Below are positions 1-9,522 of a stretch of 64,000 bases of DNA, piece after piece. Made by a program: the position numbers and the translations under genes. The notes under the pieces are model-generated. The model was not told the DNA's origin, did no database searches, and saw only the letters and a program-made list of their open reading frames with translations. Origin of the DNA: an uncultured bacterium (GTDB lineage: Bacteria > Bacteroidota > Rhodothermia > Rhodothermales > UBA10348); the NCBI GenBank assembly GCA_943788505.1, contig CALSQR010000002.1, forward strand, positions 695,213 through 759,212. The letters are read 5' to 3'. Each line of letters opens with the position of its first letter. Within the stretch, counting starts at the first letter, position 1.

Positions 1-593
1 GTGTTGGGTTTCCAGGAATGATCGCGCTATTTGGAGCTGCGGTATTTTTCGGTCCGCACTACCTACTTGGGCTCGTCGAGAGCTGGGAAATCCTATTATT
101 CGCAGTAGGCATAATTCTTTTACTAATTGAGATATTCGTCATTCCTGGATTTGGAATAGTTGGGATTTCAGGCCTCGCCGCTGTCATCGTCGCACTGGGT
201 GTATCCCTGATCGGCAACATCGGGTTCTCCTTCCCATCAGGTGAGGACATCAGCTCCGCGATACTGACAATGGCGAGCACGATGGTGATGCTGGTCATTC
301 TGTTGGCCTCAGCGGGTCGATGGCTACCCAAATCGGACCGCTTCGGCCAGCTTGTGCTGACTCCCACTCTTTCGCGAGAAACAGGTCATACATCCGCCGA
401 TTCTCACGTCGAATGGATTGGCAGGAAGGGAACGGCGCTCACAGCCCTTCGCCCTTCTGGAACCGCTGCGATAGACAATGAGCGGATTGATGTTGTCACA
501 TCGGGCGAATACATCGAAAAGGGTGAGGCCATTGAGGTTGTCGATGTTCACGGCTCCCGCGTGCGGGTGCGATCGGTGGCGCGGCTCACGTAA
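1..593 (+). CDS. NfeD-family membrane protein, 5'-truncated
   Basis: The reading frame is open through the left edge, so this is the C-terminal part of a longer gene; the ATG at 18 is probably internal. The visible part has about four hydrophobic segments (starting with residues such as ILLFAVGIILLLIEIFVIPG) followed by a soluble C-terminal domain with the pattern GRKGTALTALRPSGTA...ERIDVVTSGEYI. This is the small OB-fold typical of NfeD proteins. Full-length NfeD1b proteins carry an N-terminal ClpP-like serine protease domain, which would lie outside the window. NfeD proteins are membrane partners of flotillin/SPFH proteins, but no SPFH gene is seen downstream. A second NfeD-like gene follows at once. 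The family call is solid; the protease half is inferred from family architecture. Confidence 0.85.
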   Translation, partial: VGFPGMIALFGAAVFFGPHYLLGLVESWEILLFAVGIILLLIEIFVIPGFGIVGISGLAAVIVALGVSLIGNIGFSFPSGEDISSAILTMASTMVMLVILLASAGRWLPKSDRFGQLVLTPTLSRETGHTSADSHVEWIGRKGTALTALRPSGTAAIDNERIDVVTSGEYIEKGEAIEVVDVHGSRVRVRSVARLT

Positions 594-660
594 CACCTGT
601 AACATTGGTGTATCTTTACGTAGACCTCTCAATATCCCTGTTCACAAGCTGGACCCCTTT

Positions 661-1146
661 GTGCTTCTTCCCATTGCCCTAATAATAGTCGGCGTCCTCC
701 TGATTATTGCGGAGGTCTACCTGATTCCAGGGATGAATGTGGTGGGCATTTTAGGTGCGTTAATGATGCTCACCGCTGTGGGAATGTCCTACATGAACGC
801 CGGACTAATAGGCGGGGTTATGGCGATGGCCGGCGCGAGCGTATTGACAGGTGGGGCCCTTTGGTTCCTCTGGAAGTCAGGCGCATGGGAACGTTTTGTA
901 CTCCGCTCCAGCCTCAAAACCGATGAGTGTCTACTAGCCCGGGAAGGAGAACAACGAGCACGTTATCTGGGAAAACCTGGTATTGCCGTAACTCCGCTGC
1001 GACCAACGGGCGTTGCCGAGATTGACGGGGAACGAATTGAAGTAGTTACCGAAGGCGATTTCATCTCTGCCGGTAGTCGAATAAAAGTCGTCGCGATGGA
1101 TCGCAGGAAGTATTTCGTGCGCATCGCAACCGATGCACCGGACTGA
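661..1146 (+). CDS. second NfeD-like membrane protein
   Basis: This is a short NfeD-like protein with hydrophobic segments near its start (LLPIALIIVGVLLIIAEVYL, then GILGALMMLTAVGMSY) and a C-terminal OB-fold domain. The C-terminal pattern GKPGIAVTPLRPTGVAEIDG...ERIEVVTEGDFI is clearly paralogous to the domain of the preceding gene. The frame is open far upstream into that gene without a good ATG. I chose GTG at 661 because the hydrophobic region begins there; CTG at 649 or another non-ATG start is possible. It is likely co-transcribed with the upstream nfeD-like gene and may form a membrane complex with it. Function beyond membrane organisation is unknown. The start is uncertain, the family reasonably sure. 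Confidence 0.7.
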   Translation: MLLPIALIIVGVLLIIAEVYLIPGMNVVGILGALMMLTAVGMSYMNAGLIGGVMAMAGASVLTGGALWFLWKSGAWERFVLRSSLKTDECLLAREGEQRARYLGKPGIAVTPLRPTGVAEIDGERIEVVTEGDFISAGSRIKVVAMDRRKYFVRIATDAPD

Positions 1147-1203
1147 TTCACACCCTGTCAGCCATTGCGGAGACATCCCTTCCGGACAAGATCCTTCCTG
1201 GAA

Positions 1204-1944
1204 ATGAGCCAACGTGGCATTCACATACTGCTAGTTATGCTGATCGGACTTCTGGCTGGATGTAGTCAGGAAGCACCTATTCCTGTCGAAATACCCAATG
1301 GATGGGCAGGAAATACGACCTATTGGTGGCAAGTGGGCGCCGACACATCTGGTGCATTTTGTGACCTGAACACCATGGACGACATGGGAGTACAGGGATC
1401 GTACTTATTATCCACAACGCTGGACGGGACATCTGCGGCCGACATGCAGCTAGCCCAACTCAAGTTTAATCAGTACGTAAAGGAGAGCCTCATTGAACTC
1501 TTCCGTAATGAGCCAACGATTGTCGACTCGTTGTTTGACCGATTTGTAGCGCCCCAGTTGGAAGAAGCAAATCTGAGCGGCGACGTTCAGCCCCAGATCA
1601 AAGAATACCAGCGCCGAGCTTATCAGATTATTGCCCGGCATTTCCGCTACCCAAGGACTCTCACACAGCTTGGAACGGACATTCCAATCATCGTTCCGGA
1701 CAGTCTTCAGAGCCAAAACATTTCGGGCGCTGTGTTCATTCAGGTTGCGCTCAACAAGGAAGGTGTTCCGATCACATTGACGCGATTGGAAGGTGTACAC
1801 CCCGTCCTAGACCGTATCGCCATGCGAGCCATCACTGAAATGAGATGGCAGCCGGCCTACGTACTTCGCGGCGGAAAATCCAGGCCCATTCCATCTTGGA
1901 CTCGAATGAAAGTTCGATTCGGCACAGGAAAAAATACTGAGTAG
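1204..1944 (+). CDS. lipoprotein with C-terminal TonB-like (TonB_C) domain
   Basis: The ATG at 1204 gives a clean lipoprotein signal (hydrophobic stretch, then LLAGC), so I prefer it to the upstream ATG at 1165. The last 90 or so residues carry the TonB C-terminal pattern: SGAVFIQVALNKEGVP, then HPVLDRIAMRAITEMRWQPA and RPIPSWTRMKVRF. In Bacteroidota this domain often occurs in periplasmic proteins that are not true energy transducers, and here there is no N-terminal transmembrane anchor or proline-rich spacer. The protein is therefore probably an outer-membrane or periplasm-anchored lipoprotein of unknown partner. The middle part (residues 30-150) is not recognised. Confidence 0.75.
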   Translation: MSQRGIHILLVMLIGLLAGCSQEAPIPVEIPNGWAGNTTYWWQVGADTSGAFCDLNTMDDMGVQGSYLLSTTLDGTSAADMQLAQLKFNQYVKESLIELFRNEPTIVDSLFDRFVAPQLEEANLSGDVQPQIKEYQRRAYQIIARHFRYPRTLTQLGTDIPIIVPDSLQSQNISGAVFIQVALNKEGVPITLTRLEGVHPVLDRIAMRAITEMRWQPAYVLRGGKSRPIPSWTRMKVRFGTGKNTE

Positions 1945-2010
1945 TTGGCCGGGCGGAGGTTGGCCGGGCGGTAGCTAGCCAGGTGCTAGCTGGCCGGGCG
2001 GAGCCCGGAC
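1945..2010. repeat. GC-rich intergenic repeats and hairpins between convergent genes
   Basis: Between two convergent genes the motif TGGCCGGGCGG occurs three times (ending at 1956, 1971 and 2001). Two hairpins can be drawn: AGCTAGC/GCTAGCT (1973-1991) and CCGGGC/GCCCGG with a three-base loop (1994-2008). There is no long T tract. It may act as a bidirectional transcription end, or may be a short repeat family also present elsewhere in the genome. Confidence 0.5.
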
Positions 2011-2011
2011 T

Positions 2012-3331
2012 CTACATCAATATGCCTGCAATCGTGGCTGTCATCATATTGGCAAACGTGCCCGCGATAACGGCCCGCATCCCAAGCTTTGCCAAGTCGG
2101 ACGTCCTCCCAGGTGCAAGGGGCCCAATACCTCCAATCTGAATGGCGATTGAAGACAGGTTGGCAAATCCACACAGAGCGAACGTAGCCATCGTAATGGT
2201 CTTTGGCGACAGAGATCCATCAGTGATTGCACCGGCAAGATTCAGATAGGCGACGAATTCGTTGGCAATGATCTTCGTCCCAAGCAGGGACCCGAATTGC
2301 ACCACATCCTGCGAGGGTATACCAATCAGCCACGCTAGTGGTGAGAGCCCCCAGCCTAGCAGTTGTTCAACGGTAAGGGAAGCCCCAAATAGCCCAGAGC
2401 CCCATCCAATGACGTAGTTCAACATGGCGATCAGCGCAAGAAACGCGAGCAACATTGCGCCTACGTTCAGGGCTAACTTCAGCCCATCTGCCGCGCCTGT
2501 GGCTGCCGCATCGATCACGTTGGCTGATGTCTTCTCGACCTCAATTTTTACGTTGCCACTCGTGTCTGGCTCGGACGTTTCTGGAATCAACATCTTGGCC
2601 AGAAGGAGTGCGGCTGGCGCGGCCATGATGCTCGCGCCCAGCAGTTGCTCGGCAAAAAGCTGACGCCCAACGTCCAGACTGACACCCATCGCTTGCGAAT
2701 ACGGATCACCCAGGATCTGTATATACGCGGCCATAACACCGCCGGCGATCGTAGCCATCCCACCGGTCATGACGGCCATCAGTTCAGACATCGTCAATCC
2801 GTTGAGATAGGGTCGAATTACGAGTGGTGCCTCAGTCTGGCCAACAAAGATGTTGGCAGTTACGGACAAAGATTCAGCGCCGGAAGTGCCCAAAAAGCGA
2901 CTCATCGCCCAGGCCATTCCTTGAACGACCTTCTGCATGATGCCAAGGTGGTATAGAACCGCCATCAAGGACCCAAAAAAGATAATGGTCGGCAGAACCT
3001 GGAAGGCAAAGAACATACCCATACTACCCTCTATTCCTGGGGGAAGTGCAAGCGGGCCAAAAATAAACTCAGCTCCAGCAGTGGTAAAGTTGAGAACCAA
3101 GACGAAAAACCCACTGACCCAAGCAAAAAATGCCTTCGGCCAACCAAGGGGCGAAAAGACCTCCCCCATAGCGGACCCTTTCAATAGGAAAATGGCCAGC
3201 ACGACCTGCAGTCCAAGTGCAGAGACGACCATTCGCCAACTGATGTCTTTCCTGTTATTGGAAGCGAGAAACGCGAGGCCTAGAATGGCAGTAAGGCCGA
3301 TGAGGCCGCGAAGAAGCGAGGTAATATCCAT
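2012..3331 (-). CDS. nupC: NupC-type concentrative nucleoside transporter
   Basis: This is a 439-residue polytopic membrane protein of the CNT family, which imports nucleosides with H+ or Na+. Recognisable parts are the GLIGLTAILGLAFLASNNR N-terminal helix, the pore-region sequence LPTIIFFGSLMAVLYHLGIM, TANIFVGQTEAPLVIRPYL, and the CNT signature KIIANEFVAYLNL. The C-terminal half (CGFANLSSIAIQIGGIGPLAP) also matches the family. Length is normal. The gene stands alone on the minus strand, convergent with the TonB_C lipoprotein and divergent from pcrA. Substrate range (pyrimidine or purine nucleosides) cannot be read from the sequence. Confidence 0.93.
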   Translation of the reverse strand: MDITSLLRGLIGLTAILGLAFLASNNRKDISWRMVVSALGLQVVLAIFLLKGSAMGEVFSPLGWPKAFFAWVSGFFVLVLNFTTAGAEFIFGPLALPPGIEGSMGMFFAFQVLPTIIFFGSLMAVLYHLGIMQKVVQGMAWAMSRFLGTSGAESLSVTANIFVGQTEAPLVIRPYLNGLTMSELMAVMTGGMATIAGGVMAAYIQILGDPYSQAMGVSLDVGRQLFAEQLLGASIMAAPAALLLAKMLIPETSEPDTSGNVKIEVEKTSANVIDAAATGAADGLKLALNVGAMLLAFLALIAMLNYVIGWGSGLFGASLTVEQLLGWGLSPLAWLIGIPSQDVVQFGSLLGTKIIANEFVAYLNLAGAITDGSLSPKTITMATFALCGFANLSSIAIQIGGIGPLAPGRTSDLAKLGMRAVIAGTFANMMTATIAGILM

Positions 3332-3474
3332 TGCGCCGGGAATTGTTGGAATCGGGGAATATACACGTACGAAGGAAACCCGACGAACATCTTTAACAGA
3401 GCGCCTCAGACTCGTATCTTGAAGACTGCCTTTCCTGCCCGCCCAATGCGGCCTTTACCGATTTCTATTTCTGA

Positions 3475-5808
3475 ATGACCCAGTTCACGCTGCTTCCCGA
3501 TGATGATGCTCCTTCCCCTTCCGCTGCCGCAGAAGAAATCCTCCAAGGCCTGAATGAGGTCCAACGTGAGGCAGCTTCGGCCAGCGATGGTGCTGTGCTC
3601 ATCGTGGCAGGACCCGGATCGGGGAAAACGCGGACTCTAACCCACAGGATTGCGCATCTGCTAGCTAGTGGAAAAGCACGTCCTTGGGAAATACTGGCCA
3701 TCACGTTCACCAACCGAGCAGCCAAAGAAATGCGCGAACGCGTGCTTGACCTAGTAGGTCAGGATGTCGGACGAGGAATGGCGATAGGAACGTTTCACGC
3801 CATGTTTGCCCGGGTGATGAGAGCAGATGGAGACCGTATCGGATACTCATCTGATTTTACTATTTACGACTCTGACGACTCACAGCGCGTCATCCGCGAC
3901 TTGATGAATCGTTTCGGGATGGACACGCAGCAGATTAAACCGCGCTCCGTTCAGCATTTGATATCTGGCGCAAAAAACCGGATGGTCGATCCAAGTGAAT
4001 ATGCACGATTGGCTGTTTCTCCGGGGCAGAAGCGCGCTGCAGAATTGTATCAGCCGTACCTGGACGAATTACGGCGGGCAAATGCTTTGGACTTCGATGA
4101 TTTACTTCTGAAGCCTATCCAGCTATTCGACAATAATCCAGACGTACTTGAGAAGTACCAGAATCGGTGGAAGTACATCCACATTGACGAATACCAAGAC
4201 ACCAACAAAGCCCAGTATTTGCTGGCTAGGACACTCGCACGGAAAATGGGCAACCTCTGCGTCGTTGGTGATGACGCACAGAGCATCTATGCTTTCCGTG
4301 GTGCGGACATCACCAATATGCTCTCGTTCCAGCGAGACTACCCTGAGGCTCGCACGATTCGTCTTGAGCAGAACTATCGGTCAACACAGCGCATCGTGAA
4401 ATTGGCGGACTCGATCATCCGCAACAACACACAGCAGCTGGACAAAAAGTTGTGGACGGATAACCAAGAAGGAGATCCGGTCATTTTGTTAGAGTCCATC
4501 TCAGAGCGGGATGAGGCGCAGAAAGTAGAGCGCCGTATCCGGGACGTTCAGGTTAGGTTGGGCTATCTCAACCGTGATTTTGCCATTCTCTACCGCACTA
4601 ATGCACAGAGTCGGTCTTTGGAAGATGCCCTTCGGCGAGGAAGTATCCCTTACCGAGTCGTTGGTGGCGTTTCATTTTACCAGCGCAAGGAAATCAAGGA
4701 CGCGCTCGCCTACTTACGACTTGTCGTTAACCCAAACGATGTGGCCAGCATTCGCCGGGTCATAAATACACCGACACGTGGCATAGGGGCTAAAACGGAA
4801 TCAGAGCTCTGGGGATTTGGTGCACGATTGAACCTTGCAGCATGGGAAGTACTGGACCGTATAGAGGAAGTTGGCCTTCCTACTCGAGCCACTGGTGCCG
4901 TCGCCGGATTCCGAGACATGATTGCTGGATTTAGAGAGCAAGCTGAGACAGAGGCAGCAGAAGATGTGGCGCGTGCGCTCATCAAAGCGTCTGGGCTGCT
5001 TGACGATCTGCGCAAAGAAAACACACCGGAGAACCTAGTCCGCTGGGAAAACGTGCAGGAACTGCTGAATGCTATTGCTGAATTTTCGCAGGCACATGCA
5101 GACAGCGAAAATCAAGAAGGATCGCTGAGCGCCTTCCTTCAGGAAATCTCTCTGCTTACCGATGCCGATCAAGCCAAGGATTCTGAGAACCGGGTCACGA
5201 TGATGACACTGCATGCGTCGAAAGGCCTGGAATTCCCGGTAGTCTTCTTGACCGGGATGGAGGAAAATCTTTTCCCTCTGCAGATGGCAGCGCAAGATCC
5301 GACTGAATTAGAAGAGGAACGTAGGCTGTTTTATGTGGGAGCTACCCGAGCTAAGAACCTGCTTTTCCTTTCGCATGCCCGCAGTCGATTCCGTTTTGGC
5401 GAGCAGACCCCAATGGTCCGGAGCCGCTTCTTGGAGGAAGTCGACCCAAGTCTGATTCGAACAGAGACCGGTCAACCCTTCGACCCGAAGAAGGATCGTT
5501 TTTCAAGCCGCACGGGAGGTCCATCGTACGAAAAGATGGATCCGTTCTACTACCGCAAGAATTTGCGGGAAGACATTCCAAAACCGGTCAAAAAAGCTCC
5601 CGCTCCATCTGGAGAGCGAATTGTTTACGACGAAGAGGAAAGCGCCGCTTTGGCGCCCGGAATGCAGGTTGAACATCACCTCTTTGGCCCTGGAGAAATC
5701 GTATCGATGGAAGGAATGGGACAGCAAATGAAAGCTGTGGTTCATTTTGAGGGCGTAGGTCCCAAGAAATTGATGCTGCGCCTCGCCCGACTACAACGTA
5801 TCGGATGA
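3475..5808 (+). CDS. pcrA: UvrD/PcrA-type superfamily 1 DNA helicase
   Basis: This 777-residue ATP-dependent 3'-5' DNA helicase belongs to the UvrD/PcrA family and acts in nucleotide excision and replication-linked repair. All main helicase motifs are visible: the Q motif (GLNEVQREAA), Walker A GPGSGKT at residues 46-52, AITFTNRAAKEMRERV, the DEExx-type box as HIDEYQDTNKAQ, VVGDDAQSIYAFRGA, LEQNYRST, TMMTLHASKGLEFPVVFLTG and EERRLFYVGATRAK. The C-terminus has the Tudor-like fold found in PcrA/UvrD (GMQVEHHLFGPGEIVSMEG). Rep is an alternative, but the C-terminal domain favours PcrA/UvrD. It is a single gene between divergent and same-strand neighbours. Confidence 0.95.
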   Translation: MTQFTLLPDDDAPSPSAAAEEILQGLNEVQREAASASDGAVLIVAGPGSGKTRTLTHRIAHLLASGKARPWEILAITFTNRAAKEMRERVLDLVGQDVGRGMAIGTFHAMFARVMRADGDRIGYSSDFTIYDSDDSQRVIRDLMNRFGMDTQQIKPRSVQHLISGAKNRMVDPSEYARLAVSPGQKRAAELYQPYLDELRRANALDFDDLLLKPIQLFDNNPDVLEKYQNRWKYIHIDEYQDTNKAQYLLARTLARKMGNLCVVGDDAQSIYAFRGADITNMLSFQRDYPEARTIRLEQNYRSTQRIVKLADSIIRNNTQQLDKKLWTDNQEGDPVILLESISERDEAQKVERRIRDVQVRLGYLNRDFAILYRTNAQSRSLEDALRRGSIPYRVVGGVSFYQRKEIKDALAYLRLVVNPNDVASIRRVINTPTRGIGAKTESELWGFGARLNLAAWEVLDRIEEVGLPTRATGAVAGFRDMIAGFREQAETEAAEDVARALIKASGLLDDLRKENTPENLVRWENVQELLNAIAEFSQAHADSENQEGSLSAFLQEISLLTDADQAKDSENRVTMMTLHASKGLEFPVVFLTGMEENLFPLQMAAQDPTELEEERRLFYVGATRAKNLLFLSHARSRFRFGEQTPMVRSRFLEEVDPSLIRTETGQPFDPKKDRFSSRTGGPSYEKMDPFYYRKNLREDIPKPVKKAPAPSGERIVYDEEESAALAPGMQVEHHLFGPGEIVSMEGMGQQMKAVVHFEGVGPKKLMLRLARLQRIG

Positions 5809-5919
5809 GGCTGGGCCGCACTGCACGATACAAGCTCATTGCTCGCGCCTGAAACAGTCCACGGTAGCGCGTCACACAACAGACAACCTTATCCTCCAAA
5901 TTCCTTATCCCCCGACTCC

Positions 5920-6951
5920 ATGCGACCTTTTCTTCTGATCCTGTCTTTCCTGATGCTGGCGGGATGCGCTACAGACGAACGCACCTCATTGGTAGTGTAT
6001 TCACCCCACGGAAAGGAGATGCTGACCGATACCGAAATGGCATTCGAAGCGTTGCATCCGGACATCAACGTGCAGTGGATAGATATGGGTGGGCAAGATG
6101 CCTATGACCGAGTTAGAACGGAAAAGGCCAATCCAGCTGCAAGTATCTGGTGGGGCGGTGATGGCCCTACGTTTACGCGTGCTGCATCCGAGGGATTGAT
6201 CGAGCCCTATACTCCCGCATGGGCTGATGCCGTGCCAGCAGCTGGGCGAGGGGCTGATGACATGTGGTTTGCGACCTACCTCACACCGGAAGTCATTCTC
6301 TTCAATTCTAGGACCGTTCCCGAAGGCGAGCGCCCTACAGACTGGGACGATTTGCTGGAGCCGGAGTGGAACGATCGAATTATCATCCGCTATCCGGGAG
6401 CCAGCTCAACGATGCGCACAATTTGGGGCGCTCTCATCATGAGGCAACCGAGTGTCGAAGAGGGATACCGCTGGTTGGCTCGTTTGGACGTGAACACAAA
6501 GACCTATGCCGCTGACCCTACGCAGCTATATCTGAAAGTGGCACGCGAAGAGGGGGATGTCTCTCTATGGAATATGCCCGATTCGTATATCCAGTCCGAG
6601 ATTAATGGGTACCCATTTGCCTTCGCGTTACCATCGAGTGGCACCCCAGTGCTACATGATGCAATTGCTCTTGTAAAGAATGGCCCGGCTAGTGATGCGG
6701 CTCGCCTGTTCTATGAGCATGTGACCTCAGACTCTGCCTTAGTCGACCAGGCTAATAGGTACTATCGCATTCCTGCGCGCTCAGACATCGACCCTATGCA
6801 GCTTCCAGCTTGGATGCGGGATGGCGAGATCCGAGAAATGGAGGTCGATTGGGAGCGTTTGTCCACCGAAGGACCGACGTGGATGCAGTACTGGGATGAG
6901 AACATCAAAGGACGTGGAGCAGAGTATTTGGAGGCAAATCCAGGAAGCTAA
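5920..6951 (+). CDS. extracellular solute-binding lipoprotein (orphan ABC-type)
   Basis: The ATG at 5920 starts an obvious lipoprotein signal (MRPFLLILSFLMLAGC); an ATG at 5839 would add 27 residues in front of it and is less likely. The mature part fits the family of periplasmic binding proteins for iron(III), thiamine or related ligands: LVVYSPHGKEMLTD, then PAASIWWGGDGPTFTRAASEGLIEPY, TPEVILFNSR and WDDLLEPEWNDRI. No permease or ATPase gene follows, as the next gene is dusB on the other strand. It may pair with a transporter encoded elsewhere or act as a sensor or binding lipoprotein. Ligand unknown. Confidence 0.82.
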   Translation: MRPFLLILSFLMLAGCATDERTSLVVYSPHGKEMLTDTEMAFEALHPDINVQWIDMGGQDAYDRVRTEKANPAASIWWGGDGPTFTRAASEGLIEPYTPAWADAVPAAGRGADDMWFATYLTPEVILFNSRTVPEGERPTDWDDLLEPEWNDRIIIRYPGASSTMRTIWGALIMRQPSVEEGYRWLARLDVNTKTYAADPTQLYLKVAREEGDVSLWNMPDSYIQSEINGYPFAFALPSSGTPVLHDAIALVKNGPASDAARLFYEHVTSDSALVDQANRYYRIPARSDIDPMQLPAWMRDGEIREMEVDWERLSTEGPTWMQYWDENIKGRGAEYLEANPGS

Positions 6952-6986
6952 CCTGAAGCCGGCAGCCAACGCTGGTCATAAAAGCC

Positions 6987-8048
6987 TCAGACTGACTCTG
7001 TCTGAGCCCTAGTCGCCACTGGAAGGCTCGCTTTAACTGCCACTGCCCGAACGGCGGCGGCAGGCACTCTCAGATTGGCATCATCCTCATCGAAGTTGAG
7101 CAACACCTCGAGTACGCCATCCATAGTGTGCTCATTCATCACGAGAGCCCGCAGTTTGCTGGCGCCACTGAAGCCCTTGAAGTAGCCGCCGTACATCCGC
7201 CGCATTTCGAGAACACCCTTCTTTTCGCCCAGCCATTCGCATTTGAGTGCAAGGTGCTCCGCGACAATTTCGCATCGCTCGCCCCAGCCGGGAGGCGGCA
7301 AGACCTCACCCGTTTCCCGATAGACTTTTGCATCCCTGAAAATCCAAGGATTCCCGATCGCTCCGCGCCCAACCATGACGGCATCGACACCTGTTTCGTT
7401 GAACATGGCTTCGATTTTCTCGGGCGTTGTCGCGTCTCCGTTTCCAATTAATGGGATGGAAATACCTGACTCTTCTTTGATCTTGCGTAGCCACTCCCAA
7501 CGTGCCTCTCCTTTGTACATCTGCTTGCGAGTGCGAGCATGTACAGCAAGGGCTTTGATGCCCGTTTCTTCCAGCATTCGGGCTACGTCCAAAATTTGGA
7601 TCCTCTGATCGTTCCAACCGAGTCTTGTCTTGACTGTCACAGGCCGGGATGAAGCTTCGATCACGGCTGCCGTGATCTCCTGCATTTTGGGAAGGTTTTT
7701 CAGGATTCCGGCTCCACCGTCCTTGCAAACCACTTTCTTGACCGGACACCCAAAGTTGATGTCGATGAGATCTGGACCAACTGCGTCTACAACCTTTGTC
7801 GCTTCTCGCACCTGGTCCACATCACCACCGAAAATCTGGATGGCAACTGGGCGCTCCTCTTCGTAGATGTCCAACTTCTGATGGGACGACTCTGCGCCGT
7901 AGGTCAACCCGCCAGAGGAAATGAACTCGGTGTATAACATATCCGCCCCGAACCGCTTGCACATGAGGCGAAACGGCGGGTCGGACACATCTTCCATAGG
8001 AGCCAGGAAGATGGGTCTATCTCCAAGTTCAATACCGGCAATCTGCAT
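6987..8048 (-). CDS. dusB: tRNA-dihydrouridine synthase B
   Basis: This is an FMN-dependent reductase that makes dihydrouridine in tRNA D-loops. The TIM-barrel starts with IFLAPMEDVSDPPFRLMCKR. The catalytic cysteine is C101 in DINFGCPVKKV, followed by GGAGILKNL. VKTRLGW, AVHARTRKQMYKG and the phosphate-binding GNGDATTPE and VMVGRGAIGNPWIF segments are all present. The length of 353 residues is usual for DusB. It stands alone on the minus strand, convergent with the solute-binding lipoprotein gene. Confidence 0.95.
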   Translation of the reverse strand: MQIAGIELGDRPIFLAPMEDVSDPPFRLMCKRFGADMLYTEFISSGGLTYGAESSHQKLDIYEEERPVAIQIFGGDVDQVREATKVVDAVGPDLIDINFGCPVKKVVCKDGGAGILKNLPKMQEITAAVIEASSRPVTVKTRLGWNDQRIQILDVARMLEETGIKALAVHARTRKQMYKGEARWEWLRKIKEESGISIPLIGNGDATTPEKIEAMFNETGVDAVMVGRGAIGNPWIFRDAKVYRETGEVLPPPGWGERCEIVAEHLALKCEWLGEKKGVLEMRRMYGGYFKGFSGASKLRALVMNEHTMDGVLEVLLNFDEDDANLRVPAAAVRAVAVKASLPVATRAQTESV

Positions 8049-8256
8049 CCAACTACCTGAAATTGCGGGGTTTCCAGATCAGGGTATCTGATCGTGAGGG
8101 CGTACAACAGCGCCTGTTTGGCCTGGTTCCGAAGTGGTTTCCGGTGCGTTACGATTTGAAGGATACCGCACAATCGGCTGTCATTTAATCGGGATGCGCG
8201 ATATTCTGCAAGTTCACGCGTCTTTTCGCCTTCTGGTTAATCTTCCGCGATACCAA

Positions 8257-9522
8257 ATGATGACTTCCCGTTTCCTTTCTACCCTCTCCGTCCTTGGCCT
8301 CCTTTTAGTGGCCGGCTGTAGTTCATACGATACGTCCCCCGGCGACGGAATGGATGGTGCTGTGGACTTCGAACAGACCCTCCTTCTGATCTCTGTTGAC
8401 GGGATGTGGTCTGATTACCTTGATATGTTTGACACTCCGAACATCGATCGACTTGTGGCCTCTGGTGTTCGCGCGGATTCCGGAATGATGCCGGTCTATC
8501 CGTCAAAAACATTCCCAAACCACTACAGCATCGTGACCGGGCTGTATCCGGCTAATCACGGCATTGTCTCTAACAATATGTACGACAATGAGATGGACGA
8601 CACGTTCGCCATCTCCGACCGGGATGCGGTTGAGAATCCTGCCTGGTGGACGGGCGAGCCGATCTGGACGGCTGTACAAAAGCAAGGCGGCCATGCTGCT
8701 ACCTATTTCTGGGTTGGGTCTGAAACAGACTACAATGGGGTGCGGCCCGACTTCTGGTATCAGTATGACGGGGACGTCCCTGGAAATGACCGGGTAGATA
8801 AGGCCCTCGAATGGCTTGATCTTCCTGATGCTACGCGCCCCCGGTTTATCTCACTCTACTTCAGTGAAGTGGATGACGCTGGGCACTGGAACGGCCCTGA
8901 GGCTGAAGAGACCGCTGCTGCTGTCGCAAATGTGGATGGCTACATTGGCCGGCTCATGGCAGGGCTCGATGAAAGAGACATCGCAGACCGCGTCAACATC
9001 ATAATCGTCGCCGACCATGGCATGTCACAGCTTTCACCGGAGCGCGTCGTAGCGCTCGACGAGTATATCAACCTAGATGACGTTGCCTTTCTGGATGGCT
9101 CACCGCTTCTTGGTATTCATCCTGTAGAAGGCAAAACAGAAGTGTTGTTCAAGGCTCTTGATGGCGCTCATCCTAACTTGCACGTGTGGATGAAAGAAGA
9201 TTTCCCAGCCCGGTTCAACTATGCTGACAACAACCGTATTCCGGCAATCATCGGACACGTAGATGATGGATGGTCAATTGCACGAACACGAGAATGGGCC
9301 GATAACAACCCCGGTCGATTTACGGGTGGGACCCACGGATACGACCACGAACTGCCTTCAATGCGCGCGATTTTCGTTGCTCATGGGCCTGCCTTCAAGG
9401 ATGGTGTAACTGTGTCCCCTTTCCAGAACATTGAACTCTACAACGTCATGGCAGACATCATGGGGATTACCCCATCGCCGAATGACGGAACGCCAGGTAG
9501 CTTGGACGACATTCTTGAATAA
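8257..9522 (+). CDS. type I phosphodiesterase / nucleotide pyrophosphatase-like lipoprotein
   Basis: This is an alkaline-phosphatase-superfamily ectoenzyme. Start at 8257 or 8260 (two adjacent ATGs) gives a lipoprotein signal ending LLVAGC; the longer frame from 8134 is rejected. The catalytic pattern of the NPP family is present: LLISVDGMWSDYL with the first metal-binding Asp, PVYPSKTFPNHYSIVTG with the nucleophile Thr, SLYFSEVDDAGHWNG, IIVADHGMSQ and GTHGYDH. It probably hydrolyses nucleotide or phosphodiester substrates in the periplasm or at the cell surface. The stop overlaps the presumed start of the following methyltransferase gene, suggesting co-transcription. Exact substrate unknown. 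Confidence 0.9.
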   Translation: MMTSRFLSTLSVLGLLLVAGCSSYDTSPGDGMDGAVDFEQTLLLISVDGMWSDYLDMFDTPNIDRLVASGVRADSGMMPVYPSKTFPNHYSIVTGLYPANHGIVSNNMYDNEMDDTFAISDRDAVENPAWWTGEPIWTAVQKQGGHAATYFWVGSETDYNGVRPDFWYQYDGDVPGNDRVDKALEWLDLPDATRPRFISLYFSEVDDAGHWNGPEAEETAAAVANVDGYIGRLMAGLDERDIADRVNIIIVADHGMSQLSPERVVALDEYINLDDVAFLDGSPLLGIHPVEGKTEVLFKALDGAHPNLHVWMKEDFPARFNYADNNRIPAIIGHVDDGWSIARTREWADNNPGRFTGGTHGYDHELPSMRAIFVAHGPAFKDGVTVSPFQNIELYNVMADIMGITPSPNDGTPGSLDDILE

